From Phoenix dactylifera (taxonomy: Eukaryota > Streptophyta > Magnoliopsida > Arecales > Arecaceae): a stretch of 64,000 bases of DNA. Below the pieces are notes generated by a model. The model did not search any database. It saw nothing but the letters and a program-made list of their open reading frames with translations, and was not told the origin of the DNA. How positions within the stretch are numbered: position 1 is the first letter of the stretch; every line of letters begins with the position of its first letter. The DNA lies in contig NC_052399.1 in the NCBI RefSeq assembly GCF_009389715.1, positions 2,310,938 to 2,374,937 of the forward strand. The letters are read 5' to 3'. Made by a program: the position numbers and the translations under genes. Of this stretch, positions 34,151 through 45,290 are shown in pieces.

Positions 34151-35263
34151 GCTGCTCAATGAAGTGTCTCACTCACGGCACTCCTGGCAAAGTTTCGAAG
34201 GAAGTGATTTATGCCACCGTAGTCTTGTAGTTTGAGCATGAATCTCCAACAACTAGTAATCGTTCTTTTGTGACATGCAACAATATTTAGGTACGGATGG
34301 CATGGCACGATATAGATAATTAGAAGCCAGTTCATGCAACATAATTGAATGGATAAGATTGGAGGTTGTTGCATGGAACGGCTTTGCGAGAACAAGTATC
34401 CACCCTTCTGGTTTGCCGTTGAGGATGCTTTACGTGCCTCGGAGGCAGACACTTTCCACCCCCACACCCCCACCCCCACCCCCACCAAGAAGGCCTGCTC
34501 TTACCTTTCAAGCAACTTTTATTACGGTCAGGCGACGTCTAGATGTACGCCGTTTGTTGGTAAGTTGGAGCCACTACCCAAAAAAAAAAAAAAGTAGGAT
34601 ACGAAGGAACTCGATGATGGGGCTCGCAGACGGACCCGACCACCCAATATACTTAACAGTGGTTGAGACCAGTCCACTCAGAAAGGATAGTTCGGTGTCT
34701 CGAATATCATGATGGTTATATTAATTTAAAGAACTCGGTGATCATGATAAAGCACATGCAACATCAGTTAGTTAATAGAAAATTCAAGTAAAAGATGCCA
34801 TCTGACTTGCTGATATAGACCCTTGTTGGCCACACTAGAGACGAAGTATCTGCATTCATCCCATTATCGCGTACTAATTGGTTAAGTTTCCTTGCATGCA
34901 TAGCGAATTTCTTCTAAGCTGCTCACTAGGTTCACGGAAACCTTGTACCATTTTCCGAACACAGGTAAGGAGAGAGGGTGGAAGAGGAAAAGTTGGAGAA
35001 ATTCATGACTGCTGATGAAGAGTGAAATCAAGAGGAGAAACAAGGACCGATGAGAGTCGGCAGAAAAGAACTATACAACAACTAATAAATGCAGGACCGG
35101 ACTACACACTAAAGCAAGCATATATGAGGTGAAAACCGTCAGGTTAAACAACGAAGTGAAAGAAAAGATCTAATCCCCTGTGCTACTCTCAACAGAATCT
35201 TACAGCATAACATATACAGAATGTGCACTATAGATGGTCAAACTTTTGACCCACTTGGGCAGA
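34151..35263. other. intergenic between LINE and CID-like gene
   Basis: Holds a TTTAGGTACGGATGG motif at about 34287 and a CCCCCA-type microsatellite at about 34464-34488. Presumably also the 3' UTR of the minus-strand gene ending at 35264. No gene of its own seen. Confidence 0.45.
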
Positions 35264-36059
35264 TCAAACTGAGCTGATTGTTCCTCTTGCATTAGCTTTC
35301 TCAGGAGGATCATCCAAACTATTGCTGGTCTCAGAAGTTTCAGCAGAGTCCAGCTCATAACCTCCATACTGCAAATAATCGTATCGTGTGAGCTCATATT
35401 ATGAAAAGCTGCCAAATTTGAGGAATCCTAATTTGGAAAAAAATTTACAGACACTCTGAAAATAAATCCCAACTTTCAGATTACGAATCAAACAAGTTAT
35501 ACGATAAAACAAATCAGTATATTATAGGACTTGAACAGGGTAGATCAATACAACAGAAGATTAGAAGGCATGAGTATCATAAAAAAAAATCTGCTTAGAT
35601 CACCAAATGAAGTGCACAAGTGGGTACCTCAAGCTGCTCCAGCACATAGATTGTCTGATTCAGATCACCATGATTTGCATTGAACAATTCAGCAAGCGAT
35701 TCTATAGAAATATCAGGAAACATCGATGAGAGGAACTCTATTATCAGATTGGGATCATCCACCACATTTTGCTTCTCGCTTCTTGGAATCACATCTTGGA
35801 AAGCGTCATCAGAATTCCAGGGTTCACCAATCTCTGAGGATGACTCGTCAGAAACTTTAAGTTTCTCTAAGCCTTGGATGTCATGATCCACAGAAACAGA
35901 GTCTGGTAGCTGGTAGTCTGCAGAGTTCTCAATTATGTCATTTTCAGAATCATCCAGGGTGGCCCTATTCTCTCTTTCAGAACTCACTCCAGGCCCAATC
36001 TTTGAGAGAGGCACATAGGGAGTGGCATATGGATTCAAAAGAGACTTCCTTTGCATCAT
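35264..36059 (-). CDS. PAM2/CUE polyadenylate-binding protein-interacting protein (CID5/6-like)
   Basis: Coding exons 35628-36059 (144 codons) and 35264-35368 (34 codons plus TGA); 178 residues. The first coding exon starts at 36078 after a GTTTGACAG acceptor, giving a short leader; the start is the first of two adjacent ATGs (36059 or 36056). Donor is GAG/GTACCC, acceptor TTTGCAG, phase 0. Residues 6-20 are SLLNPYATPYVPLSK, a clear PAM2 motif that binds the MLLE domain of poly(A)-binding protein. Residues ~103-143 (DPNLIIEFLSSMFPDISIES ... LAELFNANHGDLNQTIYVLE) form a CUE domain, expected to bind ubiquitin. A 50-residue acidic linker lies between. PAM2 plus CUE without an Smr domain is the plan of Arabidopsis CID5/CID6. 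Likely cytoplasmic and linked to mRNA fate; which orthologue cannot be said. Confidence 0.9.
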
Positions 36060-36078
36060 TATAGCAGTTGGAGCAGAT

Positions 36079-39000
36079 CTGTCAAACTCACAATAAAATA
36101 CATCTCCAGGGATCATTATACAAAACAAACATCTAAAATATAAAAGAATCAAGTAGGATGACACTGCCATTAAGTTATGGAAAACTGAGGAAAGTAAGAA
36201 ATAAACTGTCATCTAGGTAGTAAGCACATTTAAATTCAGATAGTTAATTCGAGAAGAACATAACGGCGAAGGTCTGATATGAATAATACAGCTTGGCAGA
36301 ATAAAGACTTTTGCTTCTGTTTAATAGAAAATATAATTCCCTCGTAACACATTTGATGTAACACATTTGATTATCATTACCGAATGGCATGACAGCAATT
36401 TCAGCTCGATGACATCATTGGATCAACAGCTTCACTATAGTAATTACAGCATATAATGTACTACAGTTTTTAAGGCTAACTTTAAACGAGTGCTGGTTCT
36501 TTTAATCATTTGTGCTACTTAAGCAGATGTTTACAATTCAAACCTAGAAAAGTAATTGAAACTAAGCTGTTATTTTTCACTCAACATGCAGCTACCTGCA
36601 AAGGTCAATAGGATCACCCACATTGAATGTTATTGGAGATCAGATGAATTTGCATAAACAGGACAGCATCAAAGACAAGTTATTCATGTTAACAAAGGGA
36701 AAATGAAGGCAAGAGAGGAGTAGAGTCCAGACAGAACGAATATGACCAGAAGAAAGCCTTGCACGCTTATGCTAGGATCATTAGAAGTGACCAGTGTAAA
36801 GCCCCAGAGAAAGGGTCTAAGGGGAAAGGGGAAACCACCAGATAAAGAATCCCAAAATAATGAACCATAACATCCTTATGCTTTGTTCTAATAATAGAAA
36901 ATCCTTAGATAACATATTAAAGGTAGTTTTAGATGGACAGAATATGTGTATATTAATAATTTCATGATATCTATTATATTTAATATATTTTATTTATTTT
37001 TATGTATCTTAAAATATAAACCGCATATATGTCCTTTATATGTGGTCCACAAAATGCATATGAGCTAGCTATGCAGTCCCTTGCCAACCCGCATATCGCA
37101 GCCACCTTAAAACACTGCTATTATGTTCTAATGAAAGATTATAAAAACCTGCATGAAAAGCTAAAGTGCAATGATTATACTAAATAGAAGCTCAAAGAAT
37201 TTTATCTTTTAAATTTACCGCAAGATGAATCAAAACATAGCTATATTTATCATATCTCAGTTCCACTTTCTGATGCTCAAATCTATGAATTTATGGTCAT
37301 TTAAATTCTCACAAGACAAGAAGAGTATTATATTTCTTTCTGGGCTGCATACAGTTTATCTGATGATAGACTTTGAGGGCCAAAACACTTCTGATTATCA
37401 CAGGAACCATGTACTGGAATTATTCATCCTATAGAAAAGTATAAATGGACAATGAGTTGGTCAAGGGAAACATCAGACTGAGCCCAAGAATCAGAAGACA
37501 GAAGTGGAAGCTGGAATGAAGCAGCACTCAAATGCCAATTTGAAAATGCAAAATGATGAATCATAATTAGCCATCAAGCCAATATGATAACTCATTTCAG
37601 CTAGTCAAATTGGCAGGAAGCTTAATTAAGTGATATAGTAAATGCAAATTTCATGATGCTGCGCAATCTATGGAAACACATCATTATGTTTGTAGTTTGT
37701 ACCAAATATGCAAAGAATAGGAGCTAACAAATGGTTAACCCATAAACTCCAATATAGATGTTCTCCAAAACCTTTGGATTTTTAATAAACTAAATCATAT
37801 GATCCAATCGATCATAGTATCCTTGAGTATGATGTAGGCAATGTAACAAGTAGCTGGTAGTGTGAGGCCCAATAGTCCCACATCGGAAAGACTCGTTCCA
37901 GAGCCTGGGCATATGAGGCGGGTGTCTCCAAATCCTGCAGACGCGTTTTGGGTGGAAAACAAAACCGGGGAGGGGTGAAGGACGCTTGCGTGAAGCCCCA
38001 GAACCGGACAATATCTGGCAGGGGAGCCCCGTGTTCCTCCCTCATGTGGCCCCCACGTGGGCACTAGGTGCCTCACGTGCCTCGCAGAGGCGGGGGCGTG
38101 ACAGGTAGTCAGCTGCAATGTAGTAGATGGTTAATCCACATATACGGACATAAAGAGAGAGAAATGTCAACACTTTTGTTTGAAAGGATCTATCATATAA
38201 GAGGTTCAGATAATTGGCAGAACCAACAATAGGTCAACCAAGATGATAACAGTTAAAAAGAGAAAACACAATAATAACCTATTCCGTAAGTTGAAAGCAG
38301 ACAAGCCAGCTATGAAGTTCATCCAAGCTTATAGGGGAGAAAAATTAATCAACACTGGTCAAGGATGGCTAAAGATGGCTATGTCATAGTTGGTGTAACA
38401 AACAAGTGCTTCCATTACAGAACCTTGATCAATAATAAGACCATGTTAGGTCTGGTCTACTTAGCATCTGAAACATCGGTCGCATTCTGATAACGGATGG
38501 ATCCTCCAATCCATCCTAGCAACTTTACCAAGTATTCTTAGAAAAAGTATCAGATCTTCTGGAGTCCCTGATCATCCATCACTATGCATTTCTTTCTAAA
38601 GCAGAAATAGAAATACTTTAAATGCATAACCACAATTATCATGCAGCTAAAAAAAGGCATTTGCTTTACCATCTCAATGATGGCATCAGTCAGTCAACAT
38701 CATCACCACTGTTTACTTGTCTGGTATCTTGTTTCCATCATCACCTTTTCAAGGTGTGAATTAGAAGATAAGGGAACTAAACAAAGTCTTGAATTACAAA
38801 AGAAAAAAAAAAACTAAAGAAAGAATTACTCATCTGCATCATTACATTAGGAAAGTCAAGGTGTACAATTAAAAGATAAAGGACTTAAACATAGAATTAC
38901 TCCTATGACCTACAGTTATAGTGGTATGAGTTTCACAGTAGCTGCAATCCTCACAAACACTAAATATTAATGAATTAGGGGGTTATCAGTGACTACCTTT

Positions 39001-40350
39001 CAGTGATTTTCTTTGTATTAAAAAATAGTAAATACAAAATAACATACCCAATATTGACTTTACTATTTATTTTTTATATTGGCTTAAATTACTTATGATA
39101 TCTAAAGGAGATGTCTGCAAGGTTAAGTTTCTGTGCAGAGTCATACATCGGGAGCATTAAGAATACAAAGTTTTCTTCAAGAATAGTTACAACACAAAGA
39201 ATGGGTGTACATATCCTGAATTCATTGAGCTAAGGAGGAAAATGTTGGTCCATGCATTGTGTGCATAAGAATCTTTAAGTCAACAGAAGTTTAAGAAAAT
39301 CTAAGATTTTAGTTTAACTTAATATCAAGATATGTGATTACATCATTCTTTATCAGATTATCAAGGAATTCGAATCACAAAACAGACATAAGGATCAATA
39401 ATGTAGTTCATCAACACAACATAATGAATGGTACACTGCAAAAGTACAGCATACCAAATCAAAAAATAAAACAAGCACCTGAAGCCATTATCAACACAAA
39501 AGAAACTCTAAACATGGCTTCTATTAAATTAAATTGATCAAGATCCAGAAACACCATGAGAACATTAAAACTTACTAAGAGAATCCTACATGGCTGCTCA
39601 AGAAAGCCTTCCAGGACTCTAAACACAACGTCATCATATCAGAATTACAGAAGAAACCCCTCTTGACATCAGTCGCAATAGCAAATATAAAATGCATGGC
39701 AAATTCTAAGATCAAAACAAATGAAAAAACGAACATACGTCAATGGAATCATCTTGAACCACAATAATAGGAGAAATTCATAAATATAATTAAAGAACAG
39801 CAAAATCTTGCCCTAAGCAACAACTAACACATTCAAGAAAATACAAAAATTCTTCAGAAATAAAGAGGAGGAAGTTCTTTAACATACATGTCAGCCAACC
39901 TTTCAAGACCAAGAAGAATCAAATCAAAGCTGACGCCAAAGAAAGAAATCCAGAAGAACTGCTACTTTTTCCTAGTAATCTCAGGAAACATTACGTACAA
40001 CGCACAGAAATTAAAGAAGAATCCCGCACCGACATCAATATCTTGCAGCAAAAATTTACAAAAAAGACCCTAATCTTTACCTCTCCACGAGTTTCGAAAA
40101 CCTATCCCTTCCATCACAGAACCCAAAGAAGAGATCAAACACACGTATTTGAACCACAGTTCGCAACCCGAATAGAGTAAATGCAATCGGAAAATAAAGA
40201 GGGAAAGAAAAGAAAGATCCGATTGCAAGAAAATTGGATTTTAAAGCAAAAAAAAAAAATCCTAAAAGGATGGCAGGAGATCCTAAAGAAAAGATCGCAA
40301 GAAATAAAGAAAGAGAAACGACAAAGGGAGATGTTCCGATCGAGATTCAC
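36079..40350 (-). other. 5' UTR intron of the CID-like gene
   Basis: About 4.27 kb if the upstream exon at 40351 onward is correct (donor CCGAG/GTGAAT). It contains the solo LTR at 37861-38103 in the opposite orientation to transcription and otherwise AT-rich DNA without exons. A further small non-coding exon cannot be ruled out. Confidence 0.55.
37861..38103 (+). mobile_element. solo LTR, 243 bp, TSD GGTAG
   Basis: Bounded by TGTGAGGCCC and GGGGGCGTGACA and flanked on both sides by GGTAG (37856-37860 and 38104-38108). GC-rich against an AT-rich intron. Contains AGTCCCACATCGGA at 37872-37885, which matches the upstream sequence element of plant snRNA promoters and is also common in short plant LTRs. 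No internal region remains, so this is a recombination footprint or a TRIM-type solo LTR. I looked for the 5S-rRNA-like core of Cassandra and did not see it. Confidence 0.9.
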
Positions 40351-40480
40351 CTCGGAGAACCGAATCGGAGAGCGACAGAAACCCTAGCTTCAGACCTCCT
40401 GCCGGCTTCTCGTCCGCGCCCGGGATGGAGCGAGCAAATAACGGCACGGAAAACAATTAAGGAGGTGAAATAGGGGGCGA
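40351..40480 (-). other. probable 5' UTR exon of the CID-like gene
   Basis: Minus strand: a CCGCC/CTTCTC-rich leader with a telo-box-like GAAACCCTAG counterpart on the plus strand at 40379-40388, ending at 40351 with donor GTGAATCT. No ATG-initiated frame joins the coding exon, consistent with a non-coding first exon. The 5' end is approximate. Confidence 0.45.
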
Positions 40481-40519
40481 AAATTTTGATCGGAGGTCAC
40501 TAGGGAAGGTCGTATTTAT

Positions 40520-40536
40520 GGGGGGGGGGGGGGGGG
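40520..40536. repeat. poly(G) run, 17 bases
   Basis: Uninterrupted G on the plus strand (C on the transcribed-gene sense strand), just upstream of the proposed first exon of the CID-like gene. Confidence 0.95.
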
Positions 40537-40684
40537 AAGGTTGGATGTGCTCGGGTGGAGGGAAAGTTATGGTCGGTCCCACGCGCTCGTTCAATGGCGT
40601 GCAGTCCTTGGCATTTGACGGTTAGCAACGACTGTAATCTGGCGGCCGTTCCGTTATGGTAGCTTTGATGCAATGGAGGACCAA

Positions 40685-41590
40685 ATAAATAAAAAAATTT
40701 CACATACATACCCTCAAAGTTATATAAATACTGTCCCAAAATAAATATTTGTATATATATCATTATAAACACTTATTTTGCATGTATATCTTTCTTTTTT
40801 CTTTTTCTTTGCATACGAATCCATACCATCTAATGTCATTAAAAAACTAGTGGTTTAAAATTAAAAATAACTAAAATACTCTTAATGAGTAGACATAAAA
40901 AAAAAATATTTATAAGGATACATATGCAAATAACAATTTTATGAGAGTATTTGTGCAATTTTACATATGTAGGAGAGTTTACACGCAAAATTTTTTTAAT
41001 TTTATTTTTGTCTATTTCAACTTGTTTTAATCCTCGGAATTTAGTTTAATGCCTTTTTCTTGATATTTTCTATCACTAATTCTGTTAGCTGAATCGCTAT
41101 GTTTAAGGTATTTATACAAAAATAATGTTTTGTAAGGGTATGTATGTAAATATCAATTTGGGAAGGTATGGATGCAAATTCTAATATTTATGGGAGTATT
41201 TATATGCAACAATTTAAGAATTTTTTTTTGCGATTATATGTGAAATTGCATAAATAACCTCCAAAATTGCTATTTGCATGTATATCGTTATAAACGTTTT
41301 TTTTTTTTAATGGTGTTAGATGACATAGATATATATATGCAAAGAAAAAGAAAAAGAAAGAATATACATACAAAATAAGTGTTTTATGAAGGTATACATC
41401 GAATATTAATTTTAAAAGAGTATTCACATGAAATCTAATATTTATGAGAGTATATATGTAAAAAACAAAACCTTTGAATGGAATATAGAAATTGAATTTA
41501 TTTTGTTTTATAAGGATCTACATGTAAATATTAATTTTGGAAAAGTATACATATAAATTTTAATATTTAGGTGGACATGTACGCTGTTCT
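40685..41590. repeat. AT-rich inverted-repeat (foldback) element, copy 2
   Basis: Left arm about 40690-41000, right arm about 41205-41570, reverse complements of each other. A good anchor is AAACACTTATTTTGCATGTA (40767-40786) against the complement of TACAAAATAAGTGTTT near 41368, each followed by the same CTTTTTCTTTGCATA and CATCTAA...CATTAAAAAA blocks. Same family and same arm order as 1796-2930. No coding capacity; termini not fixed. Confidence 0.6.
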
Positions 41591-42595
41591 TTATTTTTTT
41601 TCATTCTAATGGGTAATGATGGCTTGGTTCTGCCAATCTAGATAAACAACAATTTCCACCCATAGAAGCCACTGTTACGGGATAATGGAGTCAAAATTGA
41701 AATTCAGGCTTAGGGCCTATAGTCGGCATGCTTCAAGAACAATAATTCTACCAAAACAAAATAACAAGCCAAAGTCAGATGTCAACATGTCAAACTAAAG
41801 ATGCAGAGGATGTAAATCATTGTCTCATCAAAAGAACATGAATCGAGTGATTTTAAAAATATTTGTTTTATAAATGATTTTTTTTTCGAATCAACGTATT
41901 CTTAGAAAAGCAAAAAAATTAATCGTAGTGCTGAGATTGGACACATGTTTTCAGAGTCTACAACTGGTTATGATAATTTATTAGATTTAGTCATTTTAGA
42001 GTATAAAAATATGCAAGAAGTAGAACCAGAAAAATTCAGCAAGCAATGTTAGCCCTAAATAAAATCTAAATCCAGTTGTGCACATAAACACATCCCAGCG
42101 TCCCTCTTGACCCATCTAGAGCACTAATAACCCCTGGAAACAGATCCCTTCCATTATCCTATTAACAGTCATAATTAAAAAGAAAGATGGCAATGCCCAG
42201 TTTGGCGTTTGACTGGGTTTTTAATGAATTTATGGTGTAAGGGGAAAACTTAATAAGAGGAAAATAACAGCATTGTTTGATCTGACCCGTAACATTTCTG
42301 TCATTATTACATTTCATAAGATAAAATGGCGGGGAAAGCAATGCAAGGCTATACAAATTAACTCATTAGGAGTTTTTCTACCAAATTTTTGGATGATCAA
42401 TTAGCTTCAAAGAACTACTTGAAGTGAATAAAAATCATGTAGGGCGGGTACTATAAGATACCCTATGAGGCAGAATTCTTGTTTTGCCATGTTTTTTCTA
42501 GTATCCATCTTAAAGAAGAAACCCAAAAATCACATAAGAATAAGACTCATGCTGCTAACACAGTCTATCAATTTTTATAACTTAAAAAAAATAAA
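41591..42595. other. intergenic, no gene seen
   Basis: AT-rich, short unrecognised frames only. Confidence 0.4.
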
Positions 42596-43010
42596 TGCAA
42601 GATGATTAATTACTTGGTGTATATCATTTGGCCATGTAGTGTGGACTAATAAAAGTATGTTCTGAAAATTATTTATTGATTTACTTAGAATTGTATATTG
42701 TATCACTGCTAGATATATATATATCAGATAAGCTTGCAGTATGTATAAAAAAAGTCAACGAGTGTGTATCACCAACCATGTAGTGTGTATTAGTAAATAT
42801 AATATTCTAAAAACTGTGTATTAATTTGCTTGGAAGTAAGTATTGGATTGCTAGATGACTAATTTGCTAAGTGTATATCATCTGATAATGCACTCTATAT
42901 ACAAGTAAATACTATACTTTAGAAATTGCGTATCAATTTACCTAGATATATGTATTGATTTGCTAAATAACTAATTTGCTTTATGCATACTAGTTGACCA
43001 TATCGTATGT
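42596..43010. repeat. degenerate tandem repeat, ~3 units of 120-145 bp
   Basis: Three diverged units starting near 42596, 42750 and 42858. Each has the order (G)TGTATATCATCTG/TTTGGCCA, TGTAGTGTG, AGTAAATA-type, GAAAATT..GTATTGATTT and TTGCTAGAT/TTGCTAAAT. No coding potential. Confidence 0.55.
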
Positions 43011-44110
43011 ACTGTTTTTTTTTTGATTTTTTTAATCACGAAACTGAAGATTCTATTAGTAGAAGAAATCTATGACTTTTGAATTTCTTCTTTAAGATGC
43101 ACACTTAAGAAAAGCCTAACTCTTTTTTTTTTTTTCTCTGGTGCCCACTCTATATAATTTTTGTTCCTTCAAAGTGCCACCATCCATTTCTCTAAGAAAG
43201 GATGGCCAGAATTACATGTAATCTACCATCATCAAAAGACTTGATACGGTTTGAGCACAGAAGCTTATCCGAGAAACTTTCAACTACATACATAATGAGG
43301 GCTCCTGAAATCAAAGTTTCGGATCTATACAAGCCCGCACTTTTACCAGACAGACTGTTACATTGTAGCAAATTTGCAACTGCAACATAAATGCCCATAG
43401 TCCAAAAATTTTCATGACTTCCCCAACACAGTTTCAATGTTTTTGTTGGCATTAACATTAGACAACCAATTCAAAAGTTCTTGCCCACCCAAACAGAAAA
43501 ATATTTCTTTATCACATGGACAAAGCAAATCACACAAGCATTCTAGTATAAGTGCCATTAACATACTACATATAATCCATCCACACAAATGTCCAACTTA
43601 CCGTCAGCAAATAACAGACCATGGAATGAAGAATTGTCCTGAAAAATATAGTCTTTTCATATTATGTGTGAAATATCAGCATATACCCATTCTTCTAATG
43701 TTTTTAATATGCCATGCCTTATAACATCAGTGAATAACCGACTGCAAGATACTAGCAATTTGGAGAATTATCCGAAAGCAGATCAGCATACACCCCATGA
43801 GACATGGAATCGTTAACAGAAAAAAGAGCTTTCTAAATCTGGTTCTAAGGATATCATGGCTGCTTTTACAAAAGAGTTGTGTCGCCGCAGCTGGTAAGAT
43901 AATCTACATAGACCATCCTCAAAATCTAAACGAATGGCCCCTGCCAAGTCACCTCGATCGTTGGTAACAACCAATGCGTGAAAACCCAACAACAAAATGA
44001 GGTGAGCAAGTAAAAATTTGCTACAGTTAGGGGCACAGGTAGAAAAACATGCCCCCACCATGTGAGCATAATACTCCCCCAAATTTGGTTATGAATCCCA
44101 GGTCTCAGTA
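43011..44110. other. intergenic and 3' UTR of the GT14 gene
   Basis: The right part (about 43.8-44.1 kb) is probably 3' UTR of the minus-strand glycosyltransferase. No other gene seen. Confidence 0.4.
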
Positions 44111-45259
44111 CTACTGCTTGCAGGATCTCATCTCTGACTTCCATTCATCTAAATACCTCTTCATCAACTGCCCAAATCTCTTTGCTTGAGATCCAGGCTT
44201 CACCATGTTGACATTGTTCCATTGGGAACATGGATCTATCCACCATCTATTCCTGCCAGTGCACCAAGCCCCGGGAACAGATCGATGGCGCCACCTTTTG
44301 AGTATTTTGTCATCTATCTCATCAAGCACAGGATCATCCTTGCCAAATTTCCTTGCAAAAGGCAGTCCACTCTCTACCATCTTATCATAGTCTGTCCTGT
44401 TAAGGAGGTGGGGCTCCATTTGGGGAGGATTATCCCACACCATATACCTTAGGTCGCTGTTCACTGTTGTATTTTGGTAATCAGGAGAGTTGCATATGAC
44501 AGAATGGAAATAGCCTTCTTGGGGTAACATTACATTTGTAAAATACAGGAGAAGAGTTCGAGGCAGGTTGTCCCAACCGAGAATACAGTACTCTATAAAG
44601 CGTCGGCTGAGAATGAGCCATGGAGAACCTAATCAGATGAAGGTGAGTTTGAAGAAAAGGTCATCAGATGCAGCTATTAAAAAAAATTCAAAATACCAGG
44701 AACAAGAAGGTGGAACAAGAATTACTTCACCTGTGAAAAATTTGAAAGCATCAGGAGTTGGCCGCTTCTCTGAAGCTTCAAAGAAATTGTTCCTTCGTGA
44801 CAAATAGATGCCAGCATCAACTATAATTGGCTGAGCCCTCTGATATCTGAAAGGATGAAGTTGCAAAAGTTCAGAAAAGAAGGTGGAGGTGATTCAAAGA
44901 AAATAGAAGTAAATATATCATGTGCCTACTCTTTCCATCCAAGGTCACTGGTGTGATCCATGAAGTTAACGTCCCTTGGCACAGAGGAGAAGACATAAAT
45001 CAAGTCTGCAGCAACGAGAAGATAACAAACAGCATCTTTTCTCAGCATATATTCATACTGAAAACCCAGAAGACCTTGAAACTCTATATAGTTAGAAGAT
45101 ACAACATGAGCAGAGATTATTCAGAAATTGCCATCTACGGTATGCAGTTCACAGACCGGAAGAAATCAATTACATTGGTGTAGAAGGAACTTTGAACAAT
45201 GTGGTGATAAATGGGAAAGAAACCAATGGCAGGAAATCAAAAAAGGTTGAATAACTGCA

Positions 45260-45290
<31 letters not shown>

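Noticed and set aside
37872..37885. snRNA gene promoter (USE)
   Set aside because: The USE-like word sits inside a bounded solo LTR, and I see no TATA at the fixed spacing with an snRNA body downstream.
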